Below the pieces are notes generated by a model. It was given only the letters and a program-made list of their open reading frames with translations. It searched no databases and was not told the DNA's origin. A stretch of 64,000 nt of DNA from G963668605 sp963793625 (GTDB lineage Bacteria > Acidobacteriota > Terriglobia > Bryobacterales > Bryobacteraceae), in contig CAWCAT010000004.1 of assembly GCA_963793625.1 (NCBI GenBank), forward strand, positions 124,001 through 188,000, given 5' to 3'. Of the stretch, positions 1 through 8,800 are shown piece by piece (position 1 is the stretch's first letter; each line of letters starts with the position of its first letter). The position numbers and the translations under genes are program-made.

Positions 1-60
1 AATCGATCGAAGTTTCATCGTACTTCAAGGATAAGACTATTGCGTAAGCGCGTCATCGGC

Positions 61-330
61 TCACTGGTGAAATTTGTCCCGGCAGGTGGTGGAACAGAAG
101 TGTACGGTTTGTCCGCTGATAGTTTTCTTGATTGAGGCTGCTTCCGAGACGTACGTCCCGCAGACAGGATCTTTTTTGAGTTCGCCACCGGCGGGCACCT
201 GCTGGGAAGGGTCGGATCCGGATTGGGGGTTGAGGAGATCGCCGAAGCCTTTGAGGATAATTCCGATGAACATCCTGACCAGGGTGATCAGGAAGATCGC
301 GACAAGAGAATAAACGAGGAAGCGAAGCAT
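61..330 (-). CDS. Membrane-anchored YHS (TRASH-like) domain protein
   Basis: This 89-residue protein has one N-terminal membrane segment (about residues 4-27), a short Gly/Pro/Gln-rich linker and a C-terminal YHS-type domain. The domain shows DPVCGTYV followed about 20 residues later by HFCSTTC and a Lys-Phe pair, the cysteine pattern of small metal-binding YHS/TRASH modules. In that family the domain binds transition metals or accompanies copper-handling and oxidase proteins. The specific metal and partner cannot be read from this sequence. It is likely cell-envelope attached with the cysteine domain on one face of the inner membrane. It lies just downstream of the TPR protein on the same strand. 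Confidence 0.8.
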   Translation of the reverse strand: MLRFLVYSLVAIFLITLVRMFIGIILKGFGDLLNPQSGSDPSQQVPAGGELKKDPVCGTYVSEAASIKKTISGQTVHFCSTTCRDKFHQ

Positions 331-373
331 TTGGGAAGGGGCGCCACTCGGTGACGCCCCACTTCCATTTTAG

Positions 374-1538
374 CTACTTTTTCTTGGTCGTGCCCTTTTT
401 TGCGGGTGCCGGGGCATTCGGGTTCTTATACTGGGTCTGGACAGTCGAGTCCATGGACGCCAGCATGCCCTTCGCAGCGTCGGCGAAGGGGCCGTTCGGA
501 TCGAGTTGCAGGTACTTGTCGAATGCTTCCTTGGTCCCGGCGGGCGGAACGATCTTACCGTCCGGGGTCGTCGTGGCCTTCGAAATCAGGTAAATGCCGT
601 ACTGATATTGCGCGTTCGCATAATTCGGATCGGCATCAATGGCCTTTTTGAAAGCCGCTCCAGCCGGTTCGAGTTGCCCGATGTTTACCAGCACCGCACC
701 GAGGTTGTAATAGTACTGCCCGGCACCTGTCGGGTTGATCTGCGCGGCCTTTTCGAGTTCGGCCTGCGCTTCAGCAAACTTCTTCTGCTTGGCTAGTGCC
801 AGCGCGAAGTTGTTGTGGTAAGCGGCGTCGTCCGGCTTGAGTTCGATAGCCTTGGCATAAGCATCCATCGCTTTCGCATAGATCGCTTCCTGATCGGCAC
901 CGGTCTTGGTGGCACTGACGGCCCATGTAGGCTTCGGCCAGGTTACCCCAGATCACGTGCTGCTTCGGATCGATTTCAGCGGCTTTCGTGAAGCCGTCGA
1001 TGGAGGCGTCCCACTGCTTGGCCTTCAGGTTTTCCATGCCCTGATTGAAAGCGTCGTTGAGCGCCTTGCCCTTCTTGGCCATCTCGGCGCGCTCTTTTAA
1101 CTGCTTTTCCATCTCGGCGCGCTGCTCCGGTGTCATCTCACGGGATTGTTCCTTCGTGAGTTTTCCGGTTTCGGCGGCTTTCTGCATCGACTGTTGCTTT
1201 GCTTTCAGACGCTGCAGATCGAAGTTGACCGGCATGGCATCGCCGAGACGTGTGCGTACACCCTTGACCGTGTCGCGATCCTTGCCTTCTACTTCGACCG
1301 TAAGATTATAGGTTCCAAGCGGCAGGCCGGTGTGGAAGTAATGGCCTTTCTTGTCGGTTTTGACCTTGTAGCTGCCTTTAATGTCAGTACGCTCAATTTT
1401 GACAAGCGCACCCTTCAAGGGTTGTCCGTCTTCACCTTTGACGTCGCCTTCCAGCGAGGACGTCTGGGCCATGGATAGGCCCGCAAACAGGAACGAGGAC
1501 ATGGCCAGCAAGGCCAGTTTACCCATGATTGCCTTCAT
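374..1538 (-). CDS. Exported carboxypeptidase-regulatory/TPR repeat protein (one-base frameshift near 920)
   Basis: The start ATG at 1538 gives a signal peptide (MKAIMGKLALLAMSS) and is preceded by GGAGGTG. After cleavage at about AQ comes a beta-sandwich of carboxypeptidase-regulatory type (VKGEDGQPLKGALVKI), then a charged Lys/Glu helix, then TPR repeats (WDASIDGFTKAAEIDP; DAYAKAIELKPDDAAYHNN) and a Lys-rich tail ending in TKKK. The frame breaks near 918-923 in the minus-strand bases GGGCCGTCAG. Removing one base joins AEAYMG to VSATKTGADQEA and gives 387 codons plus stop, so a sequencing insertion is more likely than a true break. The role is probably envelope protein interaction or assembly; no enzyme is indicated. 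Confidence 0.8.
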
Positions 1539-1656
1539 AGAAACACACCTCCAACTCTCATTGATTAGTATCAATTTTTAGGATACTACGAATTATTGAG
1601 GATGCGATAGGGGTTTTGGTGGTGCTAAGTAGTTGCGCGGAGGCAAGTCCAGGCTC

Positions 1657-1852
1657 TCACTCGGGCGGCGCTTCGAGCATCCGTTCGGTAACCTCCCATT
1701 GTTTGCGCAGCAACAGACGTGGTGGATGTGTCGCTTCGGGATTCAGCTTGGCGAACAGCCGGATGGCTTTAGCATTGCTGCAGGGACTCATCTAATTTGT
1801 CCTGTTCTGCGAGCAAACCAGCTTTTCGCGTCAGGGCCGGAAGGTTCTGGTC
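1657..1852 (-). pseudogene. 3' part of the secreted protein gene split by the IS256-family element
   Basis: This is the C-terminal continuation of the gene that begins at 4016. If the insertion sequence and one copy of the target repeat are removed, LLSRQDQ joins NLPALTRKAGLLAEQ in frame. A further one-base problem near 1787 (CAGCAATGCTAAA) must be corrected. With one base removed the frame reads on through AKAIRLFAKLNPEATHPP to a TGA at 1657-1659. The repaired gene is 262 codons plus stop, a multiple of three. The residues look like the end of a helical-hairpin (TPR-like) repeat region. Confidence 0.65.
1846..1852. repeat. Target-site duplication, left copy
   Basis: TCTGGTC here is repeated exactly at 3416-3422 on the other side of the IS256-family element. 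Seven bases are identical; this family usually makes 8-9 bp duplications, so one or two flanking bases may have drifted or been misread. Confidence 0.7.
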
Positions 1853-1856
1853 AGGA

Positions 1857-1880
1857 GGCGTCCGCGATTCTGTGTAAACG
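1857..1880 (+). repeat. IS256-family terminal inverted repeat, left end
   Basis: This 24 bp end matches the complement of 3389-3412 at 20 positions. The inner 14 bases (ATTCTGTGTAAACG) are identical, and mismatches cluster at the third and at the eighth to tenth positions. Confidence 0.85.
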
Positions 1881-1936
1881 CCATCGCGGTATGATTTGCG
1901 ATTTGGGTTCGCGGTTGTTGGGAATCGCTCGCTTGA

Positions 1937-2095
1937 GCTCATCCCGCCGGAGCCGTCCGTCGCGATATCTATCCTGTCAGAACGGCGCGGAGGACGCAAG
2001 GGCGCGCCCGTATTTGGCGCGGCGTAGCGGACCCTTGCGCGCGAGCACCGTTCTGGCATCAGCAACAACGCCGACGGACGGCCTGCGGGATGAGC
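1937..2095. repeat. Nested inverted repeat (about 159 bp) inside the 3' non-coding part of the IS
   Basis: The outer arms are 1937-1962 (GCTCATCCCGC then GCCGTCCGTCG) and 2072-2095 (CGACGGACGGC then GCGGGATGAGC). They pair over about 23 bp with a small bulge. Nested within are CAGAACGG at 1978-1985 with CCGTTCTG at 2048-2055, and CGCAAGGG at 1995-2002 with CCCTTGCG at 2032-2039. The whole could fold into a long branched hairpin in DNA or RNA. It has no coding capacity. It may be a MITE- or REP-like unit riding in the IS, or a structural part of this IS subtype. Confidence 0.75.
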
Positions 2096-2128
2096 GGCAT
2101 TATCCCGCTGGTGGGTTCTGAGCGGGTC

Positions 2129-3361
2129 TTACAGCCGTACGCCGGCCTCGCGGATCCGGTCACTGCATACCGTGTCCAGATAGTTCAGCATCTGCTTCCA
2201 ATACTGCACCGTTTCCCATTTCGCCACGACATTCGTCAGCGCCAAATACATAAGTTTGAGCGCGGCCTCCTCACTCGGAAATGAACCACGCGTCTTGATA
2301 ATCTTGCGCAGGCTCATGTGCAGCGACTCCACGGCATTCGTTGTGTAGACGACCTTACGCACTTCCTCCGGGAATGCAAAGAACGGAATCACCCGCTCCC
2401 ACTGCTCGCGCCAGAGTCTTGCAATCGCGGGATACTTCGGCCACTTGGCGGCAAACTCATCGAGTTGCCGCTCCGCCTCGTCCGCCGTGACTGCCTTGTA
2501 GATCGGCTTCAAATCCATGACCACCTTCTTACGATCATTCCAGGTCACGTAATTCAGGCTGGCCCGTATCAGATGCACGATGCAGAGTTGCACCAGAGAC
2601 TTCGGGTACAGCGATTCGATCGCCTGCGGGAAGCCTTTCAACCCGTCCACGCATACCAGGTAGATATCGCGGACACCGCGGTTGCGCAGCTCCGTCAGCA
2701 CATTCAGCCAGAATTTCGCACCTTCGTTCGCTGAAGTCCAGAGGCCAAGAACGTCCTTTCGCCCGTCCAGATTGATGCCGAGCGCGACATACACCGCACG
2801 GTTTTCCACTCGGCCCTCATGCCGCATTTTCACGTACAGCGCATCCAAAAACACCACGCCGTAAAACGGCTCCAGCGGCCGATTCTGCCACGCGCGCGCC
2901 TGCTCGATCACCCCGTCGGTGACTTCGCTGATCAGGCTCGGACTGACTTCCACCTGGTACATCTCTTCGAGATGCGCCTGGATTTCCCGAGTCGTCATGC
3001 CGCGTGCGTACAGCGAAAGAATTTTGTCATCGAACCCCGTCCAGCGCGTCTGGTTCTTCCGGATCATCTGCGGTTCGAACTCGCCCTGGCGGTCGCGGGG
3101 CGTCTCCAACTCCAACTCGCCGAAGTCGCCCTTAAGCGTTTTGCGCGTCACTCCGTTACGGCTGTTGCCGCTGTTCGCACCGCTGGGATCGTGTTTGGCG
3201 TAGCCCAGATGCTCGGTCATCTCACCTTGCAGCGCTCTTTCCAGCACCGCCTTGGTGATCTGCTTCAGAAGACCTTGCACGTCTTCAGGCTTTCGCCCTT
3301 GCTTCAACAACTCGTCGATCCACTCATCACTGATCGGCTTTTCCTGCTTCTGCTTTTTCAT
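2129..3361 (-). CDS. IS256-family (mutator-type) transposase
   Basis: This 410-residue DDE transposase catalyses cut-and-paste or copy-out movement of the surrounding element. The family N-terminus (VLERALQGEMTEHLGY) leads into the catalytic core with VVFLDALYVK (first Asp), YLVCVDGLKGFPQAI (second Asp) and YTTNAVESLHMSLRK (Glu), plus the family stretch QLCIVHLIRASL. The length is normal for the family (about 400 residues). The ATG at 3361 is preceded by GGAG on the minus strand. The frame is intact, so the element may be active. The signature residues make the assignment secure; the closest named IS cannot be given without a search. Confidence 0.96.
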   Translation of the reverse strand: MKKQKQEKPISDEWIDELLKQGRKPEDVQGLLKQITKAVLERALQGEMTEHLGYAKHDPSGANSGNSRNGVTRKTLKGDFGELELETPRDRQGEFEPQMIRKNQTRWTGFDDKILSLYARGMTTREIQAHLEEMYQVEVSPSLISEVTDGVIEQARAWQNRPLEPFYGVVFLDALYVKMRHEGRVENRAVYVALGINLDGRKDVLGLWTSANEGAKFWLNVLTELRNRGVRDIYLVCVDGLKGFPQAIESLYPKSLVQLCIVHLIRASLNYVTWNDRKKVVMDLKPIYKAVTADEAERQLDEFAAKWPKYPAIARLWREQWERVIPFFAFPEEVRKVVYTTNAVESLHMSLRKIIKTRGSFPSEEAALKLMYLALTNVVAKWETVQYWKQMLNYLDTVCSDRIREAGVRL

Positions 3362-3388
3362 TCTGTTCTCCTGAATATTACCGGAGAA

Positions 3389-3412
3389 CGTTTACACAGA
3401 ATTCAGGACACC
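3389..3412 (-). repeat. IS256-family terminal inverted repeat, right (transposase-proximal) end
   Basis: On the minus strand this reads GGTGTCCTGAATTCTGTGTA and on to AACG. It pairs with 1857-1880 at 20 of 24 positions. The transposase start lies 28 bp inside. Confidence 0.85.
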
Positions 3413-3415
3413 CTC

Positions 3416-3422
3416 TCTGGTC
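3416..3422. repeat. Target-site duplication, right copy
   Basis: An exact second copy of TCTGGTC (first copy 1846-1852), directly outside the right end of the insertion sequence. Confidence 0.7.
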
Positions 3423-4016
3423 CTGACGGCTCAGTAAACCATCCAGAACAGCTATAGCGCCATCGAAGTCGGCTCCGAACGCCTTCCACTCCGCCAGCAA
3501 CATGCTCTTGCTCGCGTCCTGTTCCGGGCTCAGCGACTGAGGTTCCAGCGCAACCGTGACCAGCACGGGCAGAGAGCGTGCAACACCGCGCCACGCATCC
3601 GGGCGTGCACTCGCCGACGTGTTGACCTCAAGCGCAATCGTATAAAAGCCCTCCTGCAAATTCAGGCTGGCGTCAGGAGGCAACGACCACAAGACCTGGC
3701 CGCGCGTATCTGCATCCAGCGTGAGTGCGTCGTCACCGTCCGGCGGCTCCATCTTCACTGGCCATGAGACTGGGGCCTCGTCTTCGCCCGACACTTTCAG
3801 GCGCGATGCGCTGAACCACGGCGCGCCATCGACACTCAGCCGCACGGCGACCCCATCCATCGAGAGCAGCGATGCCTGAACCATCACCGGCCAGCCACGA
3901 TATACTGTCGCGGGCGTCTGTCCATTCACCGTGAGCCCAATCGCCGGACGGGTTTGTGCCCAACCGGACAGGCACTGCGCCATCGCGAGGCAGATAATTG
4001 CGGCGGCCTGTTTCAT
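3416..4016 (-). pseudogene. 5' part of a secreted protein gene of unknown function, interrupted by IS256
   Basis: The start ATG at 4016 gives a signal peptide (KQAAAIICLAMAQCLSGWAQ). The mature part is beta-rich (RPAIGLTVNGQTPATVYRGW; then LSVDGAPWFSASRLKV) and resembles an extracellular Ig-like or sandwich domain without a named family. Near the break it turns helical (LLAEWKAFGADFDGAIAVLD), consistent with the repeat-like C-terminus at 1657-1852. Translation now runs into the element and stops. The frame is also open upstream of 4016, which looks like a consequence of indel damage in the preceding gene rather than a true fusion. No function can be assigned. Confidence 0.7.
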
Positions 4017-4735
4017 CTTCTTGGCGGGTTCACCGTCGTTCACCAGAATCTGTGACTTGCAGTCTCCGCGGCCGGCGGCGGCATCGCCATAACGGCTTTG
4101 AGGAGAGCGTCCATTCTCATTCACACCCGAGCCACGATGTTCGGAACAGAGTCCAAGTCCCGGTTTCTCACCGATCCGGTAGCGCACGTTGCTGTTCTGA
4201 CGAGCGACGTAAGCACCGGCGATGTCATAGCGCATCACGCAGTTCTCCACGCCGCTGTGCGGACCTTGATCCACGCCTATGAGCATCGGCGTATGGCTAG
4301 ATAGTCGCGCGACAGCAGGAACCCTTTTTCGGGGAAGGGGAAGGTAATGTTTCGGTTAACGTCTGGCCACCAGTTCCGTTCGGGAAGTCCATCCTGGGTG
4401 GCAGTTCCGTCCTTGCACACAGTCGTTACAGTAACTTTCACCGGGACGTTGGTGGGTTCCATGTGGAAGCTGTAGTTGTCACCGGGCCCGGCAAAGAGGA
4501 AAAGTTTATTCCCGCCAGCGCCTGTGCCGATCATTTTTGTGGTGACGTTCACTTCGGCTGTGTAACTGACGCGCCAATCTTCCTTGATTCCCAAGGCACT
4601 GCTGACTCCGGTCGTGGTGCCCTGCACCGTGATGGTCCCTTGCCAGCCCTTCACGCCGAGATATTCGCCCAAACGGCTTTGAGCGGACAGAGGAACCGTC
4701 AGACACACGGCTATTAGTACCCAGGCCCATGACAT
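4013..4735 (-). CDS. Exported protein of unknown function, frame-damaged
   Basis: The ATG at 4735 begins a clear signal peptide (SWAWVLIAVCLTVPLSAQ) followed by a beta-rich segment (GWQGTITVQGTTTGVSS; YTAEVNVTTKM). The frame ends prematurely at 4277 after SRDYLAIRR. A second frame then continues with a Cys/His/Asn-rich part (HSGVENCVMRYDIAGAYV; NGRSPQSRYGDAAAGRGDC) that looks like the C-terminal domain of the same protein. The expected stop is a TGA overlapping the ATG of the next gene (4013-4016). Reaching it requires an apparent deletion near 4287 and a compensating insertion further on. The family is unknown. It is probably co-transcribed with the gene that follows. Confidence 0.55.
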
Positions 4736-4778
4736 TGCTACCAAGCTTACGCGATATCTGCGCAATTCAGAAAGGAAT

Positions 4779-5840
4779 TCAGCGACGCGCGGGCTCGTAG
4801 ATACAATTAGGATCCGATGCCATGTAGTTACCGGTTTGCGCGTAGGATCGCGAGCGCGAGCCGCCGCACAGGTTCTTGTACTCGCAGTCTCCGCACTTGC
4901 CTTCGAGATAACTGGTGTCGCGCAGGCGCCGGAAAAGCGGCGAATTGCGATAGGCTTCACCGATGTTGGCCAGCCGCACGTTGCCCGCGCTCAAGGGCAA
5001 AAAGCCGCTCGGGAAGATCTCACCAATGTGCGAAACGAACACGAAACCCTTGCCGTCGTTGATTCCCGATTGCCTCTGAATAATGCCTGGCGGTATGCCC
5101 GCGGGTTGCGGACGACTTCCACCTTCTGCCTTACGGCGCTGCGCGACATAGCGCCGATAGTGTTGCGCCTCGGTGGTCTTGATGTCGAAAGGCGAAGTTT
5201 TGGACAAGTCGTAGAGGTACTCGAATACCTGCTCGTACTCCTCCGCGTTCAGATCGTCATCGTTCATGGCGCGACCGGTCACCACCAGAAAGAACACGCT
5301 CCAGAGTTTCGCTCCGCCGGCAGCGACGCGCGCTGCAATCTCGGGCAGCCGGTGCATGTTGCGTCGCGTCACTGTGGTGTTGACCTGGGTATCGAGACCG
5401 ATGGCGCGCGCGTGTTCGAGCGCAAGGATCGTGCGGTCAAAGGAGCCATCGACGCGGCGGAATCCATCGTGTGAGGCCGGGTCGGGACCGTCCAGGCTTA
5501 CCGCCATGCGGGCCACTCCGCAGCTCTGGAAGCGATCGATTGCCTCGGCGGTAAGCAGTGGGGTGGCGCTTGGCGTAACGGTGGTGCGCAGGCCCAAACG
5601 CACGCTTTCCGTCAGCAGCTCGTAAAGGTCCGGACGCTTCAGCGGATCGCCGCCTGTAAAAACCATGAGCGGATCGCCAAAATCCTTCACCTGCGCGAGT
5701 AATCTGAAGCCTTCACTCGTGCTAAGTTCCAGCGGGTGCCGCAGTTCCTGAGCCGACGCCCGGCAGTGCAGACAGGCCAGGTCGCACGCCTGAGTTACCT
5801 CCCAGATCACCAGAAAAGGGGCTTCGTCGAAGTTCCGCAT
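4779..5840 (-). CDS. Radical SAM/SPASM protein, probably TIGR04053-like
   Basis: This 353-residue protein has the radical SAM cluster motif CDLACLHC at about residues 19-26, which binds the 4Fe-4S cluster that cleaves S-adenosylmethionine. The barrel signature FTGGDPLKRPDL and the second-strand SLDGPD follow. A C-terminal cysteine set (KCGDCEYKNLCGG and a later Cys in DPNCIYEP) fits a SPASM-type auxiliary cluster domain. Such proteins modify peptides or small molecules. The overall pattern recalls the TIGR04053 family or heme/PQQ-type maturases. No precursor peptide gene is visible next to it. The substrate is unknown. Confidence 0.88.
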   Translation of the reverse strand: MRNFDEAPFLVIWEVTQACDLACLHCRASAQELRHPLELSTSEGFRLLAQVKDFGDPLMVFTGGDPLKRPDLYELLTESVRLGLRTTVTPSATPLLTAEAIDRFQSCGVARMAVSLDGPDPASHDGFRRVDGSFDRTILALEHARAIGLDTQVNTTVTRRNMHRLPEIAARVAAGGAKLWSVFFLVVTGRAMNDDDLNAEEYEQVFEYLYDLSKTSPFDIKTTEAQHYRRYVAQRRKAEGGSRPQPAGIPPGIIQRQSGINDGKGFVFVSHIGEIFPSGFLPLSAGNVRLANIGEAYRNSPLFRRLRDTSYLEGKCGDCEYKNLCGGSRSRSYAQTGNYMASDPNCIYEPARR

Positions 5841-5884
5841 ACCTCGAGTTTGGACTCGAATTGCGGATCAGGCAGTGACTGGAG

Positions 5885-8800
5885 TCACGCGCTTTGTGAA
5901 GATTCGGTTTTGCGGAACAACCCCGGCCATTTGCGCAGGATCAGTTCCGCGAGATTCAGCAGAATAGCAAGTCCAAGCAGTCCCGGCCACAGCCGCAGGA
6001 TCGCGGCAATCGACCGGCCGCCTGCGTCAAAAACCTGTTTCGCCTGCGGTTGGAAACGTCCGCCTGTAAACGTCGCAATCTCTCGCAGCAGAAATTCGTC
6101 GGAGCCGTAATCGATCATTTCGTCTTCGGGACGGTAGTAGCCAACCTCGGGGAAAACTGGCGATTCGACGACTGGACGAATCCGGAACAAGCCCGTCCGG
6201 CCGCCGATGGGCACCTGACCACGATAGGCACCGCTGGCGACTTTTTTCACTTCCACGGGAGTCTGGAAATTTTCAGGGCCGAGCACGAAGATTGCCGGCA
6301 CGACGGCAGGCTCATCGACGTGCGGCGCGAGACGGTAGTCGATCACCAACTGGCCTTTGGCTCGGTCATACTCCACGCTCGCTTCACCGGATTGTGCGTG
6401 CGGGAGCAGGTCGCGGAAGATGTTGGCCCAGAGACGATCGAAGCCCACCCAGGTAATCCACTGGTCCGCCCAGCGGCTCTTGGCGTCAGACGTAAACACC
6501 GTGACCCGGCCGAGACCGTACTGCCAACGTGCCAGGAGCGGATCTTTTTTATCCACGCGCAGAATCGTTTCGGCGGATGGCTTGGCAACGTACTTCACGT
6601 AGCCCTTGAGCGCGGGAGCGGAATCGAGTGCGACACCTTCCAGAATTTCAGCCTGCTTCAAGATCTCGGGCTTAAAGGGCTTTTCGATTGCCGTCGAACC
6701 GGTATGCTCAAGCACGTCTTTAAGCAGGATCTGTTCGAGGCCTGATGGATCGGTCAGAAAGTGCGCCTTGCCCCTGGCGTTGCTGGCTACGCGCTCCAGA
6801 AATGCGCGATTCACGTCCTGACCTAAACCCACGGTCGAAATTGTGATGCGCTGTAGCGCGGCTTCCTTGGACAGGGTGACACTGTCGCCCTCTTCAGAGA
6901 TGCCGTCCGTGAGCAGCACGATATGCTTGTAAGTCGCCTTCTGCGGCAGAATACGTCGATAGGCCTCACTCAGCGCGGGTGCGATCTGCGTGCCGCCGTC
7001 CGGCACAATGCTCGGCAACCAGGCGCTTAATCAGCGATTTATCTTCCGCTTTGCGCACCGGCACGGCCCACTGAAACGAGTTGTCAAAAATCAGCACGCC
7101 GACGCTGTCGATGGGTCGCAGATTGTCGATTACGCCAATCGCCGCCAGCCTCGCCAGTTCCATCTTCTTGCCTTCCATGGAGGAGGACTTGTTGACGATC
7201 AGCACAACACAGGTACCCTCAGGCGTGCGCGGCGGAGCCAGCTTCGCCGGCATAGAACGTTCCAGTGGGTCTTCAGCTGGCTTCTTTTTCTCGACGTAGC
7301 GATTATTTTCGCCGCCTATAATCAGAAGTCCGCCACCCTGCTTGACGTACTCTTCAATCTGCGTCTGGCGCGCTATTGGAATCGCTTCCTGATCGCGATT
7401 GTTGAGCACGACAATCTGGTAGTCGCTCAGATTATTGACGGAGATGTTGGTGGCGCGATCGACATCAAAGCGCGCGTTGTCGAGCATCTGCATCAGGTTC
7501 TTTTCTGTGCCCTGAGGATCCTCGGAAACATAGAGAACCCTGGGCCGCCGCAGAGAGATGGCTTGTGAGAAACGCACCTCCCCGAGCCCTGGCGCACTAA
7601 TGCGTCCGGTGATGTCGAAGGCTCCTGGAACCCCGAGCGCGGCGTGCACACGAATGTGGTTTTCACCTTCGGAGAGTCTCACGTCACTGGCTCCCAGCAC
7701 CTTACCTTCCGCCGTTATCTCGATGGAGGCAGGGGTCGCTTGCGGAGAGCGAAGAGTCACATCAATTGGGAACTTTTCACCGGTGAATGCGATTGAGGGA
7801 ACGGTAGTCGAATCCAGCGCGAGCTTAGGTTTCGGACGGCCGGGCAGCGCAAATGTATCGATCGGGATTCCGAGTTGGCGAGCCTGCCAGGCTGCGCGAG
7901 TGACGCTGCCGTGATTTTCTTTGCCATCCGAGATCAGCACCAGACGCGGCACCAGGCCAGCCGGCAAAGAGGCGATACCTTCACGTACTGCGGCTTCCAG
8001 ATCTGTCGCGCGCCCAGCCTCTCCGGAAGTGTGGCCAAGCTTTAATGGACGTGCGGTTTCGGTCTTGTCGAGAGCGCGCGTGCTGCGTGCGAAGGGAACG
8101 ATGCTGACCGAGTGGCGGCCTTTTTCCGCTTGAACGCGCGAGGCGATCAATGCCGCGTTCTGAAGATCGGCCCCAGACACGCTCGCAGAGGTATCGACCA
8201 GTAACGCTACCGCCAACTTGGTTTCGGCGACGCGCATGATCGGCTGGAACAGAGCGATCAAAATCAGGATTATAGAAAGCGCCTTCAGCGCGAGCATCCA
8301 GCGGCGCGTTCCAGTGAGCGTCCGGCTACGACCGTAAATCCACCATTCAGCGATCAGGCAGGCTGCGCCGAGCACGGCGAGTATTTGCCATAAGTCGCGC
8401 GCAGCGGGCAGCGCAGGCCAGTTGCGAGGCACTCCTCGTGAAGCGCTCTTCGGCGGATCCCAGTGCTTTTCCGGAACGTCCGGCAGCGTTAGCGAGCGGA
8501 CAATCTCATCGCCCGGAGTAAGCACACGTACCGTGCCGGCTGTGCCGCTGAAGAAGCGCAGAGTGCGCCCATGCAGCGAGAACGGCAGTGGGCGCTGTTG
8601 CTCATCGAGCACCTTCACATCCGCAGCTACCGTTTCCGAATCGAGCGTGATGGTCTGTGCACCAACAGAACCGGCGGAAACTTCCCATCGCCGAAAGACG
8701 TCGGGCGAAATCCAACGCAAAATATTAGCGAAGAGTAGCGGCGTCGCGAGTTCATAGCGCATGGCGGAACGCAGCGGATGGAAGCCCATCACGACCAGTT

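Larger units (their letters stand above)
1853..3415 (-). mobile_element. IS256-family insertion sequence, complete
   Basis: The element is about 1563 bp. Its imperfect terminal inverted repeats match at 20 of 24 positions (1857-1880 against the complement of 3389-3412), with the core ATTCTGTGTAAACG at both ends. It encodes one intact transposase on the minus strand and is flanked by the 7 bp direct repeat TCTGGTC. Computational removal with one repeat copy restores the interrupted reading frame, so insertion looks simple and probably recent. The 3' non-coding part, about 270 bp between the transposase stop and the left end, is long for the family and holds the nested inverted repeat at 1937-2095. 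Confidence 0.92.

Noticed and set aside
1633..2121. 162-codon plus-strand frame running from flanking DNA into the IS
   Set aside because: It spans the insertion junction and the palindrome, so it cannot be an ancestral gene, and its residues show no domain.
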